A stretch of 63,276 nucleotides of DNA from an uncultured Prevotellaceae bacterium (GCA_902770195.1 CACXSA010000032.1:1-63276); one strand, 5' to 3'; numbered from the stretch's first letter, positions 46,496 through 57,142 are shown. Notes: generated by a model not told the origin, from the sequence alone. Program-made: numbers and translations.

Positions 46496-46578
46496 AGAAT
46501 ATTTTTCTTTTTTTGTCGAACGAGAGTACTTTCGCTGATTTTTATTCAGCAAAGGTAGCAAGAAAAAGAAAAAAATCG

Positions 46579-46586
46579 TATCTTTG
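46579..46586 (+). promoter_or_regulatory. -7 element for the pdxJ operon
   Basis: TATCTTTG, 32 bases before the pdxJ ATG. No clear TTG at the proper distance. Confidence 0.55.
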
Positions 46587-46618
46587 CAGCAAGAAAACTC
46601 ATCAAATTGCTGAAGAAA

Positions 46619-47332
46619 ATGACGAAACTAAGTGTAAACATCAATAAAGTAGCCACGCTGCGCAATGCCAGAGGGGGCAACAATCCCAATGTGCTGAAAG
46701 TGGCACGCGACGTAGAATTGTTTGGCGGACAAGGTGTTACAGTACACCCCCGACCTGACGAGCGTCACATCCGCTATCAGGATGTGCGCGACCTGAGACC
46801 TCAGATTACCACAGAGTTCAACATCGAAGGAAATCCCATCGATTCGTTCACCGAACTGGTGTTGGAGGTGGTGCCTACACAGGTGACTCTGGTGCCTGAC
46901 GGACACGACCAGATTACCTCTAACCACGGGTGGGACACGATAGAGAACCGTTCGTTCCTGACGGATATCTGTAAGACGTTCAAGGCTGCAGGCATCCGCA
47001 CCAGCATCTTCGTGGATGCCGATCCACGGATGGTGGAGGGAGCCAAGACTTGTGGTGCCGACCGCGTGGAGCTCTACACAGAACCCTACGCCTCTGGTTA
47101 TCAAACGAATCGTGAGGCAGCCATCGCCCCGTTTATCGCGGCGGCTGAGGAGGCGCGTCGTGTTGGACTGGGACTGAATGCCGGGCACGACCTGTCATTG
47201 GAGAACCTGCAATACTACCACCAGATGATTCCTTGGACGGACGAGGTGTCCATAGGTCACGCCCTTATCTGCGACGCCTTATATCTGGGACTACAGGAGA
47301 CTATCAAGCAATATCTTGAACAATTAAAATAA
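46619..47332 (+). CDS. pdxJ: Pyridoxine 5'-phosphate synthase
   Basis: Condenses 1-deoxyxylulose 5-phosphate and 3-amino-2-oxopropyl phosphate to pyridoxine 5'-phosphate. The TIM barrel shows LSVNINKVATLRNARGG at the start, VTVHPRPDERHI (catalytic histidine and arginine), FNIEGNP, TLVPDG and GLNAGHDLSLENL near the end. The 237-residue length is normal. It opens a rightward run pdxJ, DJ-1-like, ispD, recG with gaps of 6 bases or overlaps. Confidence 0.97.
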   Translation: MTKLSVNINKVATLRNARGGNNPNVLKVARDVELFGGQGVTVHPRPDERHIRYQDVRDLRPQITTEFNIEGNPIDSFTELVLEVVPTQVTLVPDGHDQITSNHGWDTIENRSFLTDICKTFKAAGIRTSIFVDADPRMVEGAKTCGADRVELYTEPYASGYQTNREAAIAPFIAAAEEARRVGLGLNAGHDLSLENLQYYHQMIPWTDEVSIGHALICDALYLGLQETIKQYLEQLK

Positions 47333-47338
47333 ACAACT

Positions 47339-47911
47339 ATGGCAAAAAAGGTATATGTATTCTTAGCTGACGGCTTCGAGGATGTCGAGGCCCTGATTCC
47401 CATCGATGTACTGCGTCGAGGTGGTGTGGACGTGACAACGGTAAGCATCTCAGACTTCCCGCTGGTGCAGTCGGCTCACGGAGTAAATATGGAGGCTGAC
47501 ATCATGTTTGAGCAAGGCGACTTCACGGATGCCGATCTCATCTTCCTGCCTGGTGGTATGCCCGGTGCTTCGAATCTATTCGCACACAAAGGTGTCTGCA
47601 AGGCTGTGGTTGACCAGTTTGCTGCAGGCAAGAAGGTGGCAGCCATCTGTGCCTCTCCGGCTGTTGTACTGGCTCCCCTGGGAATCCTGGAAGGCAAGAA
47701 AGCAACGTGCTATCCTGGTTTTGAGCAGGCTCTGGCAGAAAATGGAGCTGAATATACGGGAGCACTATTCACCGTAGATGGAAACATCACCACAGGTGAG
47801 GGTCCTGCTGCTGCCTTCCCCTTTGCCTACGAACTGTTGGCTCAATTGGTTGACCAGAAGACTGCCGACCAGATTGCCGAGGGAATGCGGTTCAAACACC
47901 TCATGGCATAA
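47339..47911 (+). CDS. DJ-1/PfpI family protein
   Basis: A 190-residue member of the DJ-1 clade: [29 protein letters not shown] with the conserved glutamate, and the nucleophile elbow [15 protein letters not shown] whose cysteine (about residue 104) is the reactive residue. Family members act as glyoxalase/deglycase-like or redox-responsive proteins; the exact activity is not settled. It sits 6 bases after pdxJ and its stop overlaps the ispD start (TAATG). Confidence 0.92.
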   Translation: MAKKVYVFLADGFEDVEALIPIDVLRRGGVDVTTVSISDFPLVQSAHGVNMEADIMFEQGDFTDADLIFLPGGMPGASNLFAHKGVCKAVVDQFAAGKKVAAICASPAVVLAPLGILEGKKATCYPGFEQALAENGAEYTGALFTVDGNITTGEGPAAAFPFAYELLAQLVDQKTADQIAEGMRFKHLMA

Positions 47912-48576
47912 TGGACTACGTTATAATAGTGGCAGGCGGCAAGGGACTGCGCATGGGAAGCGACATACCCAAGCAGTTCCTGCCCATCGGCGGGAAGCCT
48001 GTGCTGATGCGGACGCTGGAGCGGTTTCGTGCCTATTCACAAGAACTGCAAATTATCCTGGTGCTCCCCAAGGCACAACAAGGCTATTGGCAGCAATTGT
48101 GCAAGAAATACGACTTTAAAATAGAGTACCAACTGGCGGATGGTGGCGAGACGCGCTTCCACTCCGTGCAGCATGGACTGGCCTTGATACCAGACGACGC
48201 AGAAGGCGTTGTTGGTGTACACGACGGTGTGCGCCCATTCCCCAGCATTGACGTCATTCGCAACTGCTACGAGACGGCACGCCAGAAGAAAGCAGTCATC
48301 CCCGTCATTCCCGTTGTCGAAACGGTTCGCCACCTGAAAGGAGAGACGTCTGAAACGGTGCCCCGCGGGGACTATCGCTTGGTACAAACCCCGCAGACTT
48401 TTGACATCCAGTTGCTTAAAAATGCCAACCGACAGCCCTACAACGACAACTTCACGGACGACGCCTCTGTGGTCGAAGCTTTCGGTTTCGACATCACCCT
48501 CGTGGAGGGCAATCGCGAGAACATCAAGATAACGACACCCTACGACTTGAAAATAGCTGAAGTACTGATAGGATGA
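47911..48576 (+). CDS. ispD: 2-C-methyl-D-erythritol 4-phosphate cytidylyltransferase
   Basis: Third step of the MEP isoprenoid pathway: adds CMP to methylerythritol phosphate. The nucleotide-binding N-terminus [27 protein letters not shown] is intact, with DGVRPFPS and TPQTFD further on and [20 protein letters not shown] at the C-terminus. The 221-residue length is normal. It overlaps recG by 4 bases (ATGA). Confidence 0.97.
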   Translation: MDYVIIVAGGKGLRMGSDIPKQFLPIGGKPVLMRTLERFRAYSQELQIILVLPKAQQGYWQQLCKKYDFKIEYQLADGGETRFHSVQHGLALIPDDAEGVVGVHDGVRPFPSIDVIRNCYETARQKKAVIPVIPVVETVRHLKGETSETVPRGDYRLVQTPQTFDIQLLKNANRQPYNDNFTDDASVVEAFGFDITLVEGNRENIKITTPYDLKIAEVLIG

Positions 48577-50675
48577 TAGACCTACTGCAACAAGACATAC
48601 AGTACTTGCCGGGCGTAGGGCCGTCGCGCAAGAAGATGCTCAACGAAGAGTTGGGCATCATGACGTATGGCGACTTGTTGGAGTATTTTCCGTATAAGCA
48701 CGTTGACAGGAGCCGACTCTATGAGATCCGGGAATTGAATGGAGATATGCCCTTCGTACAGGTGAAGGGACACATCCTCAGCTTCGAGACATTTAAGATG
48801 AGTGCCCGCAAGGAACGAGTTGTAGCCCACTTCACAGACGGAAGTGGAAAGGTGATGGACCTGACGTGGTTCAACGGGGGGAAATATGCCAAGCAAAGCT
48901 ATACCATCGGCAAGGAATATATTGTCTTCGGACGCCCGAATGTCTATAATGGACGTATCAACGTGACGCACCCCGACATGGATGCTGCCGATAAGTTGGA
49001 ACTCTCGACAATGGGGATGCAGCCTTACTACAACACTTCGGAGAAGATGAAGAAGGCGGGACTGAACTCCCGTGCTATTGAGCGTTTTGTCAAGACACTC
49101 CTCGACACCCTCAAGATGCCTTTGTCTGAGACGCTCCCCGACTTCATCACGCAGAAGTTACATCTCATGTCGCGTGATGAGGCACTGCGTAAGATACACT
49201 ACCCACAGAATGCCAAAGAACTGGAACGGGCTCGCGTCCGACTGAAGTTCGAGGAACTGTTCTATGTCCAGCTTAATATATTAAGGTATGCCAGTGACCA
49301 GCGACGGAAATACCGAGGATATGTCTTCTCGAGAATCGGCGACAACTTCAACAACTTCTATTCGCAGAACTTGCCCTTCCCCCTGACGGAAGCACAAAAG
49401 CGCGTCATCCGCGAAATCAGGAAAGACATGGGAAGCGGACGACAGATGAACCGACTGCTGCAAGGTGATGTGGGGTCGGGAAAAACCCTCGTGGCTCTCA
49501 TGTCAATGCTCATCGCATTGGACAATGGTTATCAGGCCTGTATCATGGCACCTACGGAAATACTGGCAGAGCAGCATCTGCAGACTATCATGGCCTTTTT
49601 GAAAGACATGAACATCCGCGTGGCGCTACTGACTGGTATTGTAAAAGGAAAAAAACGACAGGAAATCCTGGAAGGTCTGCTGGACGGAACCGTACAGATA
49701 CTGGTGGGAACGCATGCCGTCATTGAAGACACGGTGCAATTCGCCCGATTAGGAATGGTGGTGGTTGATGAACAGCACCGTTTCGGGGTTGCCCAGCGTG
49801 CCAAGCTATGGAGCAAGAGTCAGAACCCTCCTCATGTATTGGTAATGACAGCAACTCCTATTCCTCGCACATTGGCAATGACCTTGTACGGCGACTTGGA
49901 CGTGAGTGTAATTGACGAACTGCCTCCTGGTCGTAAGCCGGTAGTTACGCAACATGTCTTCGACCGCTCTTTGCCTTCGTTGTATGACAGTATTCGTAAC
50001 CAGATACGACAGGGTCGTCAAGTGTATATCGTTTTCCCCTTGATTGAGGAGAGCGAGAAAATAGACCTCAAGAACCTGGAGGACGGTTTCGAAGTACTGA
50101 CACAGGTATTCCCTGAATTCAGGCTCAGCAAAGTCCACGGTAAGATGAGACCTGCCGACAAGGAAGCCGAGATGCAGAAATTTGTTAGTGGCGAAACACA
50201 GATCCTGGTAGCTACCACCGTCATCGAGGTAGGCGTGAACGTACCCAACGCTTCCGTTATGGTGATTCTCGAAGCCCAACGTTTCGGACTCTCCCAACTT
50301 CATCAGTTGAGAGGACGGGTGGGCAGAGGAGCCGACCAGTCGTACTGCATCCTCGTTACTGGCTACAAACTGGCTGAGGACACCAAAAAACGAATCGATA
50401 TCATGTGCGAAACGAACGACGGATTCCGCATTGCAGAGGCCGACTTGAAACTGCGGGGACCCGGTGATCTGGAAGGGACACAACAGAGCGGAATGGCGTT
50501 CGATTTGAAAATAGCGGACATCGCCCGTGACGGACAATTGGTGCAAATGGCACGTGATGAAGCACAGATAATTATCGATGACGACCCATCATGCGAAAAC
50601 CAGAAGTATAGCATATTATGGAAAAGACTACGTGAACTACGCAAAACCAATATAAATTGGGGAGTTATTTCTTAA
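48573..50675 (+). CDS. recG: ATP-dependent DNA helicase RecG
   Basis: Branch-migration helicase for stalled forks and Holliday junctions. The N-terminal wedge/OB domain (about 1-160; [18 protein letters not shown]) precedes helicase lobe 1 (Walker [22 protein letters not shown] box [13 protein letters not shown]) and lobe 2 ([34 protein letters not shown]). The 700-residue length is normal. It is the last gene of the pdxJ run. Confidence 0.98.
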   Translation: MIDLLQQDIQYLPGVGPSRKKMLNEELGIMTYGDLLEYFPYKHVDRSRLYEIRELNGDMPFVQVKGHILSFETFKMSARKERVVAHFTDGSGKVMDLTWFNGGKYAKQSYTIGKEYIVFGRPNVYNGRINVTHPDMDAADKLELSTMGMQPYYNTSEKMKKAGLNSRAIERFVKTLLDTLKMPLSETLPDFITQKLHLMSRDEALRKIHYPQNAKELERARVRLKFEELFYVQLNILRYASDQRRKYRGYVFSRIGDNFNNFYSQNLPFPLTEAQKRVIREIRKDMGSGRQMNRLLQGDVGSGKTLVALMSMLIALDNGYQACIMAPTEILAEQHLQTIMAFLKDMNIRVALLTGIVKGKKRQEILEGLLDGTVQILVGTHAVIEDTVQFARLGMVVVDEQHRFGVAQRAKLWSKSQNPPHVLVMTATPIPRTLAMTLYGDLDVSVIDELPPGRKPVVTQHVFDRSLPSLYDSIRNQIRQGRQVYIVFPLIEESEKIDLKNLEDGFEVLTQVFPEFRLSKVHGKMRPADKEAEMQKFVSGETQILVATTVIEVGVNVPNASVMVILEAQRFGLSQLHQLRGRVGRGADQSYCILVTGYKLAEDTKKRIDIMCETNDGFRIAEADLKLRGPGDLEGTQQSGMAFDLKIADIARDGQLVQMARDEAQIIIDDDPSCENQKYSILWKRLRELRKTNINWGVIS

Positions 50676-50735
50676 CAAAAGTGTTAAAATACACATAAAG
50701 AGTGTTAACTGCGCCGATTTTCAAATAATATTTAT

Positions 50736-50743
50736 TACCTTTG
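50736..50743 (+). promoter_or_regulatory. -7 element of the M23/LysM gene
   Basis: TACCTTTG, 50 bases before the ATG at 50794; no TTG at the matching distance. Confidence 0.5.
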
Positions 50744-50793
50744 CAACGTTTCATTCTTGAAACAGGACTCACTAACACAACCAAAGAAAAATT

Positions 50794-51738
50794 ATGATAC
50801 AAAAATTGAAGCTTTTCGCTTTGCTGACCATAACAACGACAATAGGTGTTCTCCCCGTGATGGGACAAGACTTGTTAGCTCGTCAGGCTCCAGTTGACCG
50901 CAAGATGAAAGCTGTCGATAGCGTAGCATTGCAAAGACTAATAGATTTCGAAAACTTTGAGAATCCTTCTGCTGATCTTTACGACGATTGGGACAACATG
51001 CATGCACATAGCCATGTGACTGAGTTGCCCGATTCTTTCCGCATATCCCTCAAGAACTTCTGCATGCCAACTACCAACCGCGTACTGACCTCTAATTTCG
51101 GAGCCCGTTGGGGACGCCAGCATAAGGGATTGGACATCAAGGTTTATATCGGCGATACGATTCGAGCAGCCTTTGATGGTAAAGTGCGCGTAGTTCGCTA
51201 CGAAGGTCGCGGTTACGGAAAATATGTGGTGATTCGCCACGACAATGGTTTGGAAACATACTATGCTCACATGTCCAAGCAATTGGTTGAGGAAGACCAA
51301 GAGGTTCGCGCTGGAGATCCAATCGGATTAGGCGGTAACACAGGACGCAGTACGGGTTCGCACCTTCACTTTGAGACCCGTCTATGTGGTGTGGCACTCA
51401 ACCCCGCCATCTTGTTTGACTTCCGCAATCAGGACGTTGTTGACGACTCTTATATGTTCCGCAAATCTACCTATCAGCGTGAGTCAGCCATCGCCAACCG
51501 CCTGCGTGGCGTCAACGGTGTCAGCTATGGAACTGACAGCGATGAAGACATTGAATTGGCAGTCGCTGCCCCCGAAGCTTCATACAAGCAGGAGAATCGC
51601 TTCCACAAGGTGAAGCGCGGCGAGACACTCTTCTCTATTGCTCGTAAACGTGGAACGTCTGTGGATGCCATCATGAAGATGAACCATTTGAAGAAGAATG
51701 CCAAATTGAAACCTGGACAAATCCTGAAGTTCAACTAA
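50794..51738 (+). CDS. M23 (LytM) peptidase with C-terminal LysM
   Basis: Predicted secreted or periplasmic peptidoglycan endopeptidase, 314 residues. The signal peptide ends PVMGQ. The LytM domain (about 95-215) has the zinc motifs HKGLDIK and HLHFE plus the intervening YYAHMS. A LysM peptidoglycan-binding motif occupies about 265-314 (HKVKRGETLFSIARKRGTSVDAIMKMN). All ligands are present, so it should be active. It is a single gene with its own -7 box. Confidence 0.95.
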   Translation: MIQKLKLFALLTITTTIGVLPVMGQDLLARQAPVDRKMKAVDSVALQRLIDFENFENPSADLYDDWDNMHAHSHVTELPDSFRISLKNFCMPTTNRVLTSNFGARWGRQHKGLDIKVYIGDTIRAAFDGKVRVVRYEGRGYGKYVVIRHDNGLETYYAHMSKQLVEEDQEVRAGDPIGLGGNTGRSTGSHLHFETRLCGVALNPAILFDFRNQDVVDDSYMFRKSTYQRESAIANRLRGVNGVSYGTDSDEDIELAVAAPEASYKQENRFHKVKRGETLFSIARKRGTSVDAIMKMNHLKKNAKLKPGQILKFN

Positions 51739-51788
51739 AGTTCTGTTCTATTCAGAGAACAACATCTATTCAGAGCCACAATTCCCGT

Positions 51789-52811
51789 TTAGAGCCACGT
51801 CTCTCGTTTCATCTTTGCATCGAAAAGTGCCTTAACAAGGCGAGGGTGGCGTAAAACCCTACGGAAGAGCCAGCGGCAAAGTGTTGTATTGGCAAATTTG
51901 AATAGTTTGTCCTCTCTCTTCATCTTGTCAAAAACCTCTTTATTCGTTTCATTGAACGGTCTATGTTCCACAATAGCACATTGGGCATGATGGGCTGTTT
52001 TGAAAGCATCGTAGAGACCTTCACCAGTAATCCTATTAGGAAATCCTCCTGCATCACCGATAATCATAATATTTTCCTGTGTTGACGCAACAGCTTTCAT
52101 AGGTATATAGCCTCCAACGATACGACCGGCAGGTACTCCGAATTTGGACATCCGCTCCTGAAAATGATCACGATCGGTCATTGGACCACGAAAGCCCCAC
52201 ACATCGCGTCCGACAGCAGGAAATTTATAGAAACTCCCAGGGAAATAGTGATCTGAAAAATGGGCAAATATCTCATGGTTGCCCGTTGGCTCAGTATATT
52301 GCTCAATAAAAAGAGCGTTTGCCTCATAGGGACCGAACATCTGACGCCTGATACGACTGTGAGCACCATCTGCAGCAATCAAATAACGACACAACAGCTG
52401 TTCACCAGACCGGAGCACTACCAGAATCCTACCATCCGCTTGATTCTCATAACGGACGAAAGCATCCTTCAGAACCTCGCCCCCATGGGCCTGATAATAT
52501 TGCAGCAACGAATAATCGAAATCCTTGCGGTTCGTCATACGAAGCTCAAATTCCGATTCGAACTCACACAAAGGTTCATCATCGAACTGTAGTTTCAGAT
52601 GCGTTACGGGACGATAGTCGTATTTCACGCCAGGCAGTAGGTGCTCCAAAAGTCGCCATGCCTTGGGAGTCAGTCCACCTCCGCATATTTTGTCACGAGG
52701 GAATGAGGCACGATCAACCACTAGGCAATCCAAACCTGCCTTTTTCAACAAACTGCCACAGACAGAACCTGAAGGCCCACCACCAACGACAACAACTTCT
52801 ACTTCTCTCAT
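51789..52811 (-). CDS. Geranylgeranyl-reductase-like FAD-dependent oxidoreductase
   Basis: A 340-residue flavoprotein of the GGR/UbiH superfamily: Rossmann start VVVGGGPSGSVCGSLLKKAG, then DRASFPRDKICGGGLTPKAW, AADGAHSRIRRQMFG, and the second FAD motif IIGDAGGFPNRITGEGLYDAF. Family members reduce isoprenoid chains or hydroxylate quinone precursors; the substrate here is unknown. It lies 27 bases after the double-LytM gene, as the last member of the leftward run. Confidence 0.9.
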   Translation of the reverse strand: MREVEVVVVGGGPSGSVCGSLLKKAGLDCLVVDRASFPRDKICGGGLTPKAWRLLEHLLPGVKYDYRPVTHLKLQFDDEPLCEFESEFELRMTNRKDFDYSLLQYYQAHGGEVLKDAFVRYENQADGRILVVLRSGEQLLCRYLIAADGAHSRIRRQMFGPYEANALFIEQYTEPTGNHEIFAHFSDHYFPGSFYKFPAVGRDVWGFRGPMTDRDHFQERMSKFGVPAGRIVGGYIPMKAVASTQENIMIIGDAGGFPNRITGEGLYDAFKTAHHAQCAIVEHRPFNETNKEVFDKMKREDKLFKFANTTLCRWLFRRVLRHPRLVKALFDAKMKRETWL

Positions 52812-52838
52812 CTTTATCTATTTTGGATTAAAAAAGCA

Positions 52839-53894
52839 CTATTTCTTCACCACATAGCCATTCCTGGTCTTATGGAAAGAATTAATGCGGATAGTATGTG
52901 TCTGATGATCGAAAAAACGGGACGGATCATAAGCCTTGCCATTGATACGGGTCTCAAAATGCAGATGCTCAGTAGTTGCACGACCGGTACGACCTGTCAG
53001 AGCTATCACATTACCTGCTTTCACACGGTCCCCCACTTTCACCAGATTCTTGGAATTATGACTATAATAGGTTTCCAATCCGTTACCATGTAGAATACGA
53101 ATCAGATTCCCATAACCCGCATACTTGGCTGAAAAGACCACCTCACCATCAAAGGCAGCACGAATATCATCGTTGGGTTTTGTCTTTAAATCAACACCAC
53201 TATGCCCGCGCCCTCCTCTATGCCCGTAAGGGCTAATAACCTTGGCACCAGGCAAGGGATAACTCCACCATTGGTCCGATGAAGCCGACTCCTCCAGACT
53301 CGGACCTTTCAGTACGCTGACATTCACTTGCCACGAAGATGTCTTTTCATACAACAGCGTCTGTTTACGCAAATGATGACTCTCTAAACTGAAGATAATC
53401 TCCGGATTGATACGACTGCCATTCACCATCACGGCAAACTCGCAATAAGTACGTCCTTTATTGGTACCCACAATAGCAATAGTCTGACCCGCCTTTACAC
53501 GATCACCCGATTTAACCAGATTCTCAGCATTATTGCCATAGACCGTTTCCAGTCCGTTCCCATGACGAATCACTATCACATTACCAAAAGGAGGGTTATT
53601 CTTCGACAGACGAACCGTACCAGAGAACATCGCTTTCACAGCATCGCCCTTCTTTGTCTCTATCTCAACATTATAGTCCTTACCCATCTTAGCCTTACCA
53701 ACGGGCAAAGGGAACGAATAGTCCTTGTCGCGCAAAGCACCAAAATCGACAGTAAAGGCTTCGTATTTCTCAAATAGCGTAGGGTCTTCTATACTGATCT
53801 GTTGCCGCTCCAACTCTGTAAACTTCGTCTGGGCACACGACGATAAAGCCAGCACCAATAGAGAGGTCAAAGAAATACGGCGGAGTTGTATCAT
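52839..53894 (-). CDS. Lipoprotein with two LytM (M23) domains, the first degenerate
   Basis: A 351-residue envelope lipoprotein (LVLALSSCAQ lipobox). The second LytM domain (about 210-330) is intact: GHSGVDLK, YYSHNS and HLHFETR. The first (about 55-170) keeps the fold (MFSGTVRLSKNNPPFGNVIVIRHGNGLETVYG) but replaces the HxxxD ligand with a non-ligand sequence and HLHFE with CEFAVMV, so it cannot bind zinc. It follows pgeF by 6 bases. It may be an endopeptidase or an amidase activator. Confidence 0.9.
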   Translation of the reverse strand: MIQLRRISLTSLLVLALSSCAQTKFTELERQQISIEDPTLFEKYEAFTVDFGALRDKDYSFPLPVGKAKMGKDYNVEIETKKGDAVKAMFSGTVRLSKNNPPFGNVIVIRHGNGLETVYGNNAENLVKSGDRVKAGQTIAIVGTNKGRTYCEFAVMVNGSRINPEIIFSLESHHLRKQTLLYEKTSSWQVNVSVLKGPSLEESASSDQWWSYPLPGAKVISPYGHRGGRGHSGVDLKTKPNDDIRAAFDGEVVFSAKYAGYGNLIRILHGNGLETYYSHNSKNLVKVGDRVKAGNVIALTGRTGRATTEHLHFETRINGKAYDPSRFFDHQTHTIRINSFHKTRNGYVVKK

Positions 53895-53900
53895 ACTATA

Positions 53901-54656
53901 CTATTCTAAAAAAATTCCTGTAAAAATACGTCCTGACTGTATGCCCAGTTTACGGGCGGAAAAGAAGCGGTCAAACGCTTGGAAAGTGCAGATGTTTGTC
54001 ATCTGGATATGGGTGGACAGCACACCAGCCCCAACCAACTGCAAACGATTACACTCAGGCAGATTGATGTGCCATTTCTCGTCACGACGACTGATAGCCC
54101 TCATCTCAAAACCAGCAGCCTGGAACTGCTCATATACCTCATCGCCCACCTCGAAACTGTCTAGCGAGATGCCTGGTCCAATAACGGCCTGCAAATCAGC
54201 AGCCTCCGTACCATAACTCTCATACAAAGCCTCAACGGCCTTTTCTACGATACGCAGTACAGTACCCCTCCACCCAGCATGGACGGCACCAACCGCACGA
54301 TGTACTGGGTCGTAAAGCAATATAGGTATGCAATCAGCTGTAGAGACGCCAATACACAATTTCGGCACATTCGTCATCACAGCATCCACGCCTTCCAATA
54401 TTTCCTGTTGAGGTCCATCAATACGCCTTACCACACAGTCATGAACCTGATGGGGCATCACCAGATGGTCGCACTCAATATCTAACAAATGGCAGAGAGC
54501 GGCCTTGTTTTTCGCAATATGCCCCTCATCATCACCACAATAAGCATTGATATTAAATGCTGTATAGTTTCCCAAGCTGCATCCTCCCTGACGTGTCGTA
54601 CTGAAAGCCGTCACACCAGCACCCATCTTATAATATGTGAGTTGTGGACTAATCAT
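53901..54656 (-). CDS. pgeF: PgeF/YfiH family purine nucleoside phosphorylase / polyphenol oxidase-like protein
   Basis: A 251-residue laccase-domain protein of the family linked to peptidoglycan editing and purine nucleoside metabolism. Metal/catalytic motifs are present: MPHQVHD (HxxxxH type), STADCIPIL and [19 protein letters not shown]. The start at 54656 overlaps the obgE stop by 8 bases and was chosen because MISPQLTYY begins the conserved region. Confidence 0.94.
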   Translation of the reverse strand: MISPQLTYYKMGAGVTAFSTTRQGGCSLGNYTAFNINAYCGDDEGHIAKNKAALCHLLDIECDHLVMPHQVHDCVVRRIDGPQQEILEGVDAVMTNVPKLCIGVSTADCIPILLYDPVHRAVGAVHAGWRGTVLRIVEKAVEALYESYGTEAADLQAVIGPGISLDSFEVGDEVYEQFQAAGFEMRAISRRDEKWHINLPECNRLQLVGAGVLSTHIQMTNICTFQAFDRFFSARKLGIQSGRIFTGIFLE

Positions 54657-55818
54657 CCTCTGTGTATTCAAAGTCCTCGTAGTCCTCAATATCCTCTATC
54701 TCATCATCAGCAATATACTCGATGTCCTCGTCCTCACCCTCCTCTGCCAATTCCTCGGCAAAACGAGTCATGTCCTTATCACGGTGAACGAGGGTATCCT
54801 CAGCCATTACAGCAGCCAACTTATTACTCTCTGCATTCAGTTCGCGCCACAACACATCCTTCAATTCGTCCAATCCTTTATTGGCAACAGCTGATATAAA
54901 CACGCAAGGCAAGTCGTCAGGCAACGTCTCACGCAACATCTCTACCAGCTCATCGTCCAGCAAGTCACTTTTGGTAACAGCCAGTACACGGTGTTTGTCC
55001 AGCATATCGGGATTAAACTGGCGTAGTTCATTAAGCAGAATCTCATACTCACGCTTGATGTCATCTGTATCACCTGGCACCATAAACAGCAATAGAGAAT
55101 TGCGCTCTATATGCCGCAAAAAACGGAGCCCCAGTCCCTTTCCTTCTGAAGCACCTTCTATGATACCAGGAATGTCAGCCATCACAAACGACTTGTTGTC
55201 GCGATAGCCGACAATACCCAACGAGGGTTCCATAGTTGTGAAGGGATAGTTGGCAATCTTCGGACGGGCATTGGAAAGCGATGAAAGAAGAGTTGACTTT
55301 CCTGCATTTGGGAAACCTACCAGTCCTACGTCTGCCAACAACTTCAGCTCTAGAATAATGGTCATTTCCTGCATGGGTTCCCCAGGCTGTGCATAGCGTG
55401 GAGCCTGATTAGTAGCAGAGCGGAACTGGAAATTGCCTAATCCACCACGACCACCCTTCAGCAAGACTATTTCCTGACCATCATAAGTAACATCACAGAC
55501 ATACTTTCCTGTTTCAGCATCATAGACCACAGTACCACAAGGCACGTCGATATACACATCCTTTCCATCAGTGCCGTGACACTTATCCTTTCCACCATTG
55601 CCTCCGTGTTCAGCAAAGATATGCCGCTCGTATTTCAGATGCAACAGCGTCCAGTAGTTATGGCTACCGCGCAAGATGATGCTACCACCCTTTCCACCAT
55701 CACCACCATCGGGACCACCATTAGGGTTGTATTTCACATGGCGAAGGTGCATAGACCCTCGTCCACCTTTACCGGAACGGCAGTATATCTTGACGTAGTC
55801 TACAAAATTGCTCTCCAT
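54649..55818 (-). CDS. obgE: GTPase ObgE
   Basis: Ribosome-assembly and stress GTPase. The glycine-rich OBG domain (about 1-155; [22 protein letters not shown]) precedes the G domain (about 160-330) with G1 [14 protein letters not shown]3 ADIPG, and G4 TKSD. The tail of about 40 residues is strongly acidic ([20 protein letters not shown]). The length of 389 is typical for Bacteroidetes. It begins directly after the adk stop (zero gap). Confidence 0.97.
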   Translation of the reverse strand: MESNFVDYVKIYCRSGKGGRGSMHLRHVKYNPNGGPDGGDGGKGGSIILRGSHNYWTLLHLKYERHIFAEHGGNGGKDKCHGTDGKDVYIDVPCGTVVYDAETGKYVCDVTYDGQEIVLLKGGRGGLGNFQFRSATNQAPRYAQPGEPMQEMTIILELKLLADVGLVGFPNAGKSTLLSSLSNARPKIANYPFTTMEPSLGIVGYRDNKSFVMADIPGIIEGASEGKGLGLRFLRHIERNSLLLFMVPGDTDDIKREYEILLNELRQFNPDMLDKHRVLAVTKSDLLDDELVEMLRETLPDDLPCVFISAVANKGLDELKDVLWRELNAESNKLAAVMAEDTLVHRDKDMTRFAEELAEEGEDEDIEYIADDEIEDIEDYEDFEYTEDD

Positions 55819-56391
55819 TTACAAATTGTCGATTACCTTCTTAATATCAACAAAGATACGTTCCAGTGTGCCATGTCCATTGATATGATAATGCAATCCT
55901 TCCTTCTTATACCATTCGATAAGAGGCTGTGTCTGCGAGTGATAAACCACAAGTCGCTTTTTAATGGTCTCCTCGTTGTCATCGGCACGTCCACTTTCTT
56001 TTCCACGCTTGATGAGTCTGTCCATCAACTCGCTCTCCGGCACATCTAATTCTATCATGGCCGCCACCTTATCACCACGTTCTTCAAGCATCTTCTTCAG
56101 AGCTTCTGCCTGTGGGATGGTGCGGGGAAAGCCATCAAAGATTACACCCTTATGGCCGCGTCCAAACTCATCATATACCTTAGCAAGAATGCTAATCATC
56201 AAATCGTCGGGAATCAGGTTTCCACCATCAATATAACTGGCGGCTAGCTTACCCAACTCTGTTCCTTTTTTGATTTCAGTACGCAACACATCGCCTGTAG
56301 AAATATGTCCCAAGCCATAATGTTCAATCATCAAGTCGCTCTGTGTTCCCTTTCCTGAACCGGGAGCACCAAAAATTACAATGTTCTTCAT
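55819..56391 (-). CDS. adk: Adenylate kinase, possible 46-residue N-terminal extension
   Basis: Interconverts ATP and AMP with two ADP. From ATG 56391 the protein is 190 residues: P-loop GAPGSGKGTQ, ISTGDVLRTEI, FDGFPRTIPQAEAL and a short LID (KRGKESGRADDNEET), which is the short, zinc-free form. The same frame is open back to ATG 56529, which overlaps the hpt stop by 4 bases (ATGA), adding MRQIKLPHLPSDVEERKSD and about 27 more residues. Coupling suggests the long form, conservation the short one. Confidence 0.92.
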   Translation of the reverse strand: MKNIVIFGAPGSGKGTQSDLMIEHYGLGHISTGDVLRTEIKKGTELGKLAASYIDGGNLIPDDLMISILAKVYDEFGRGHKGVIFDGFPRTIPQAEALKKMLEERGDKVAAMIELDVPESELMDRLIKRGKESGRADDNEETIKKRLVVYHSQTQPLIEWYKKEGLHYHINGHGTLERIFVDIKKVIDNL

Positions 56392-56525
56392 CCTGATTTT
56401 TTGCTGTATAGTGTCTTGTTTAATGTTGGATTCTTTTCCTTTATTGAATTGGTACCATAAGTCCGTAATGAGGTCGCTCTTTCGCTCCTCTACATCACTG
56501 GGCAGGTGTGGCAGTTTTATTTGTC

Positions 56526-57065
56526 TCATTCTTCTACCAAAGTATAAATTTCTTTCAGTCCACGTCCTTGCTGGTCGTAGTCCAGACCATATCCCACAAT
56601 AAAGTCATTGGGAATGCTGAAGGCTGCATAGTCTATGTCAAGTTTCACTTCCAACTTGTCGGGTTTCACAAACAAGGTACAGACGTGAACAGAGGCAGGA
56701 TTGCGCGTTCCCAGCGACTCTACCATTTGCTTCATCGTACGACCCGTATCTACAATATCTTCCACGATAACAACGTCACGACCCGTCAGGTTCTCGTTGA
56801 TACCCAAGACCTCGTGCACCTTACCTGTTGAAGTAGTACCTTGATACGAAGCCAGTTTCACGAACGATATCTCACAGGGAATCGTCATCTCGCGCATCAA
56901 ATCGGCAGCAAAGATGAACGATCCATTCAGCACACCCAACAGCAAAGGATTCTTGCCTTTCAGGTCATGGCTGATTCTTTGCGCTAATTCTTTCACACGT
57001 TGTTTAATCTCACTCTCGGAAATAGACGTTTGAAACGTCTTATCCTTGATTTTTACTATACTCAT
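56526..57065 (-). CDS. hpt: Hypoxanthine phosphoribosyltransferase
   Basis: Salvages hypoxanthine and guanine to IMP and GMP. The PRPP loop is VVIVEDIVDTGRTMKQMVE, and GVLNGSFIFAADLMREM and FIVGYGLDYDQQGRGLKEIY are family motifs. The 179-residue length is normal. It heads the leftward run hpt, adk, obgE, pgeF, double-LytM, oxidoreductase. A TAATTTTG box at 57091-57098 is a possible -7 element. Confidence 0.96.
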   Translation of the reverse strand: MSIVKIKDKTFQTSISESEIKQRVKELAQRISHDLKGKNPLLLGVLNGSFIFAADLMREMTIPCEISFVKLASYQGTTSTGKVHEVLGINENLTGRDVVIVEDIVDTGRTMKQMVESLGTRNPASVHVCTLFVKPDKLEVKLDIDYAAFSIPNDFIVGYGLDYDQQGRGLKEIYTLVEE

Positions 57066-57142
57066 GAGTGCTCAAAATTTAAATTTGCCACAAAATTACA
57101 AAATTTTTAGCAAAGAATAGGCAAAGATTAGCATATTTTTCG

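Larger units (their letters stand above)
46381..46557. repeat. 85-bp tandem duplication carrying the nadK promoter
   Basis: Copy 1 is 46381-46465 and copy 2 46466-46549; the first eight bases of a third follow (caaaggta, 46550-46557). The copies differ by one indel and one or two substitutions. Each contains, on the minus strand, GCTGA-7-TCAGC, the near-palindrome CGAAAGTACTCTCG, and a full promoter. Confidence 0.9.
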
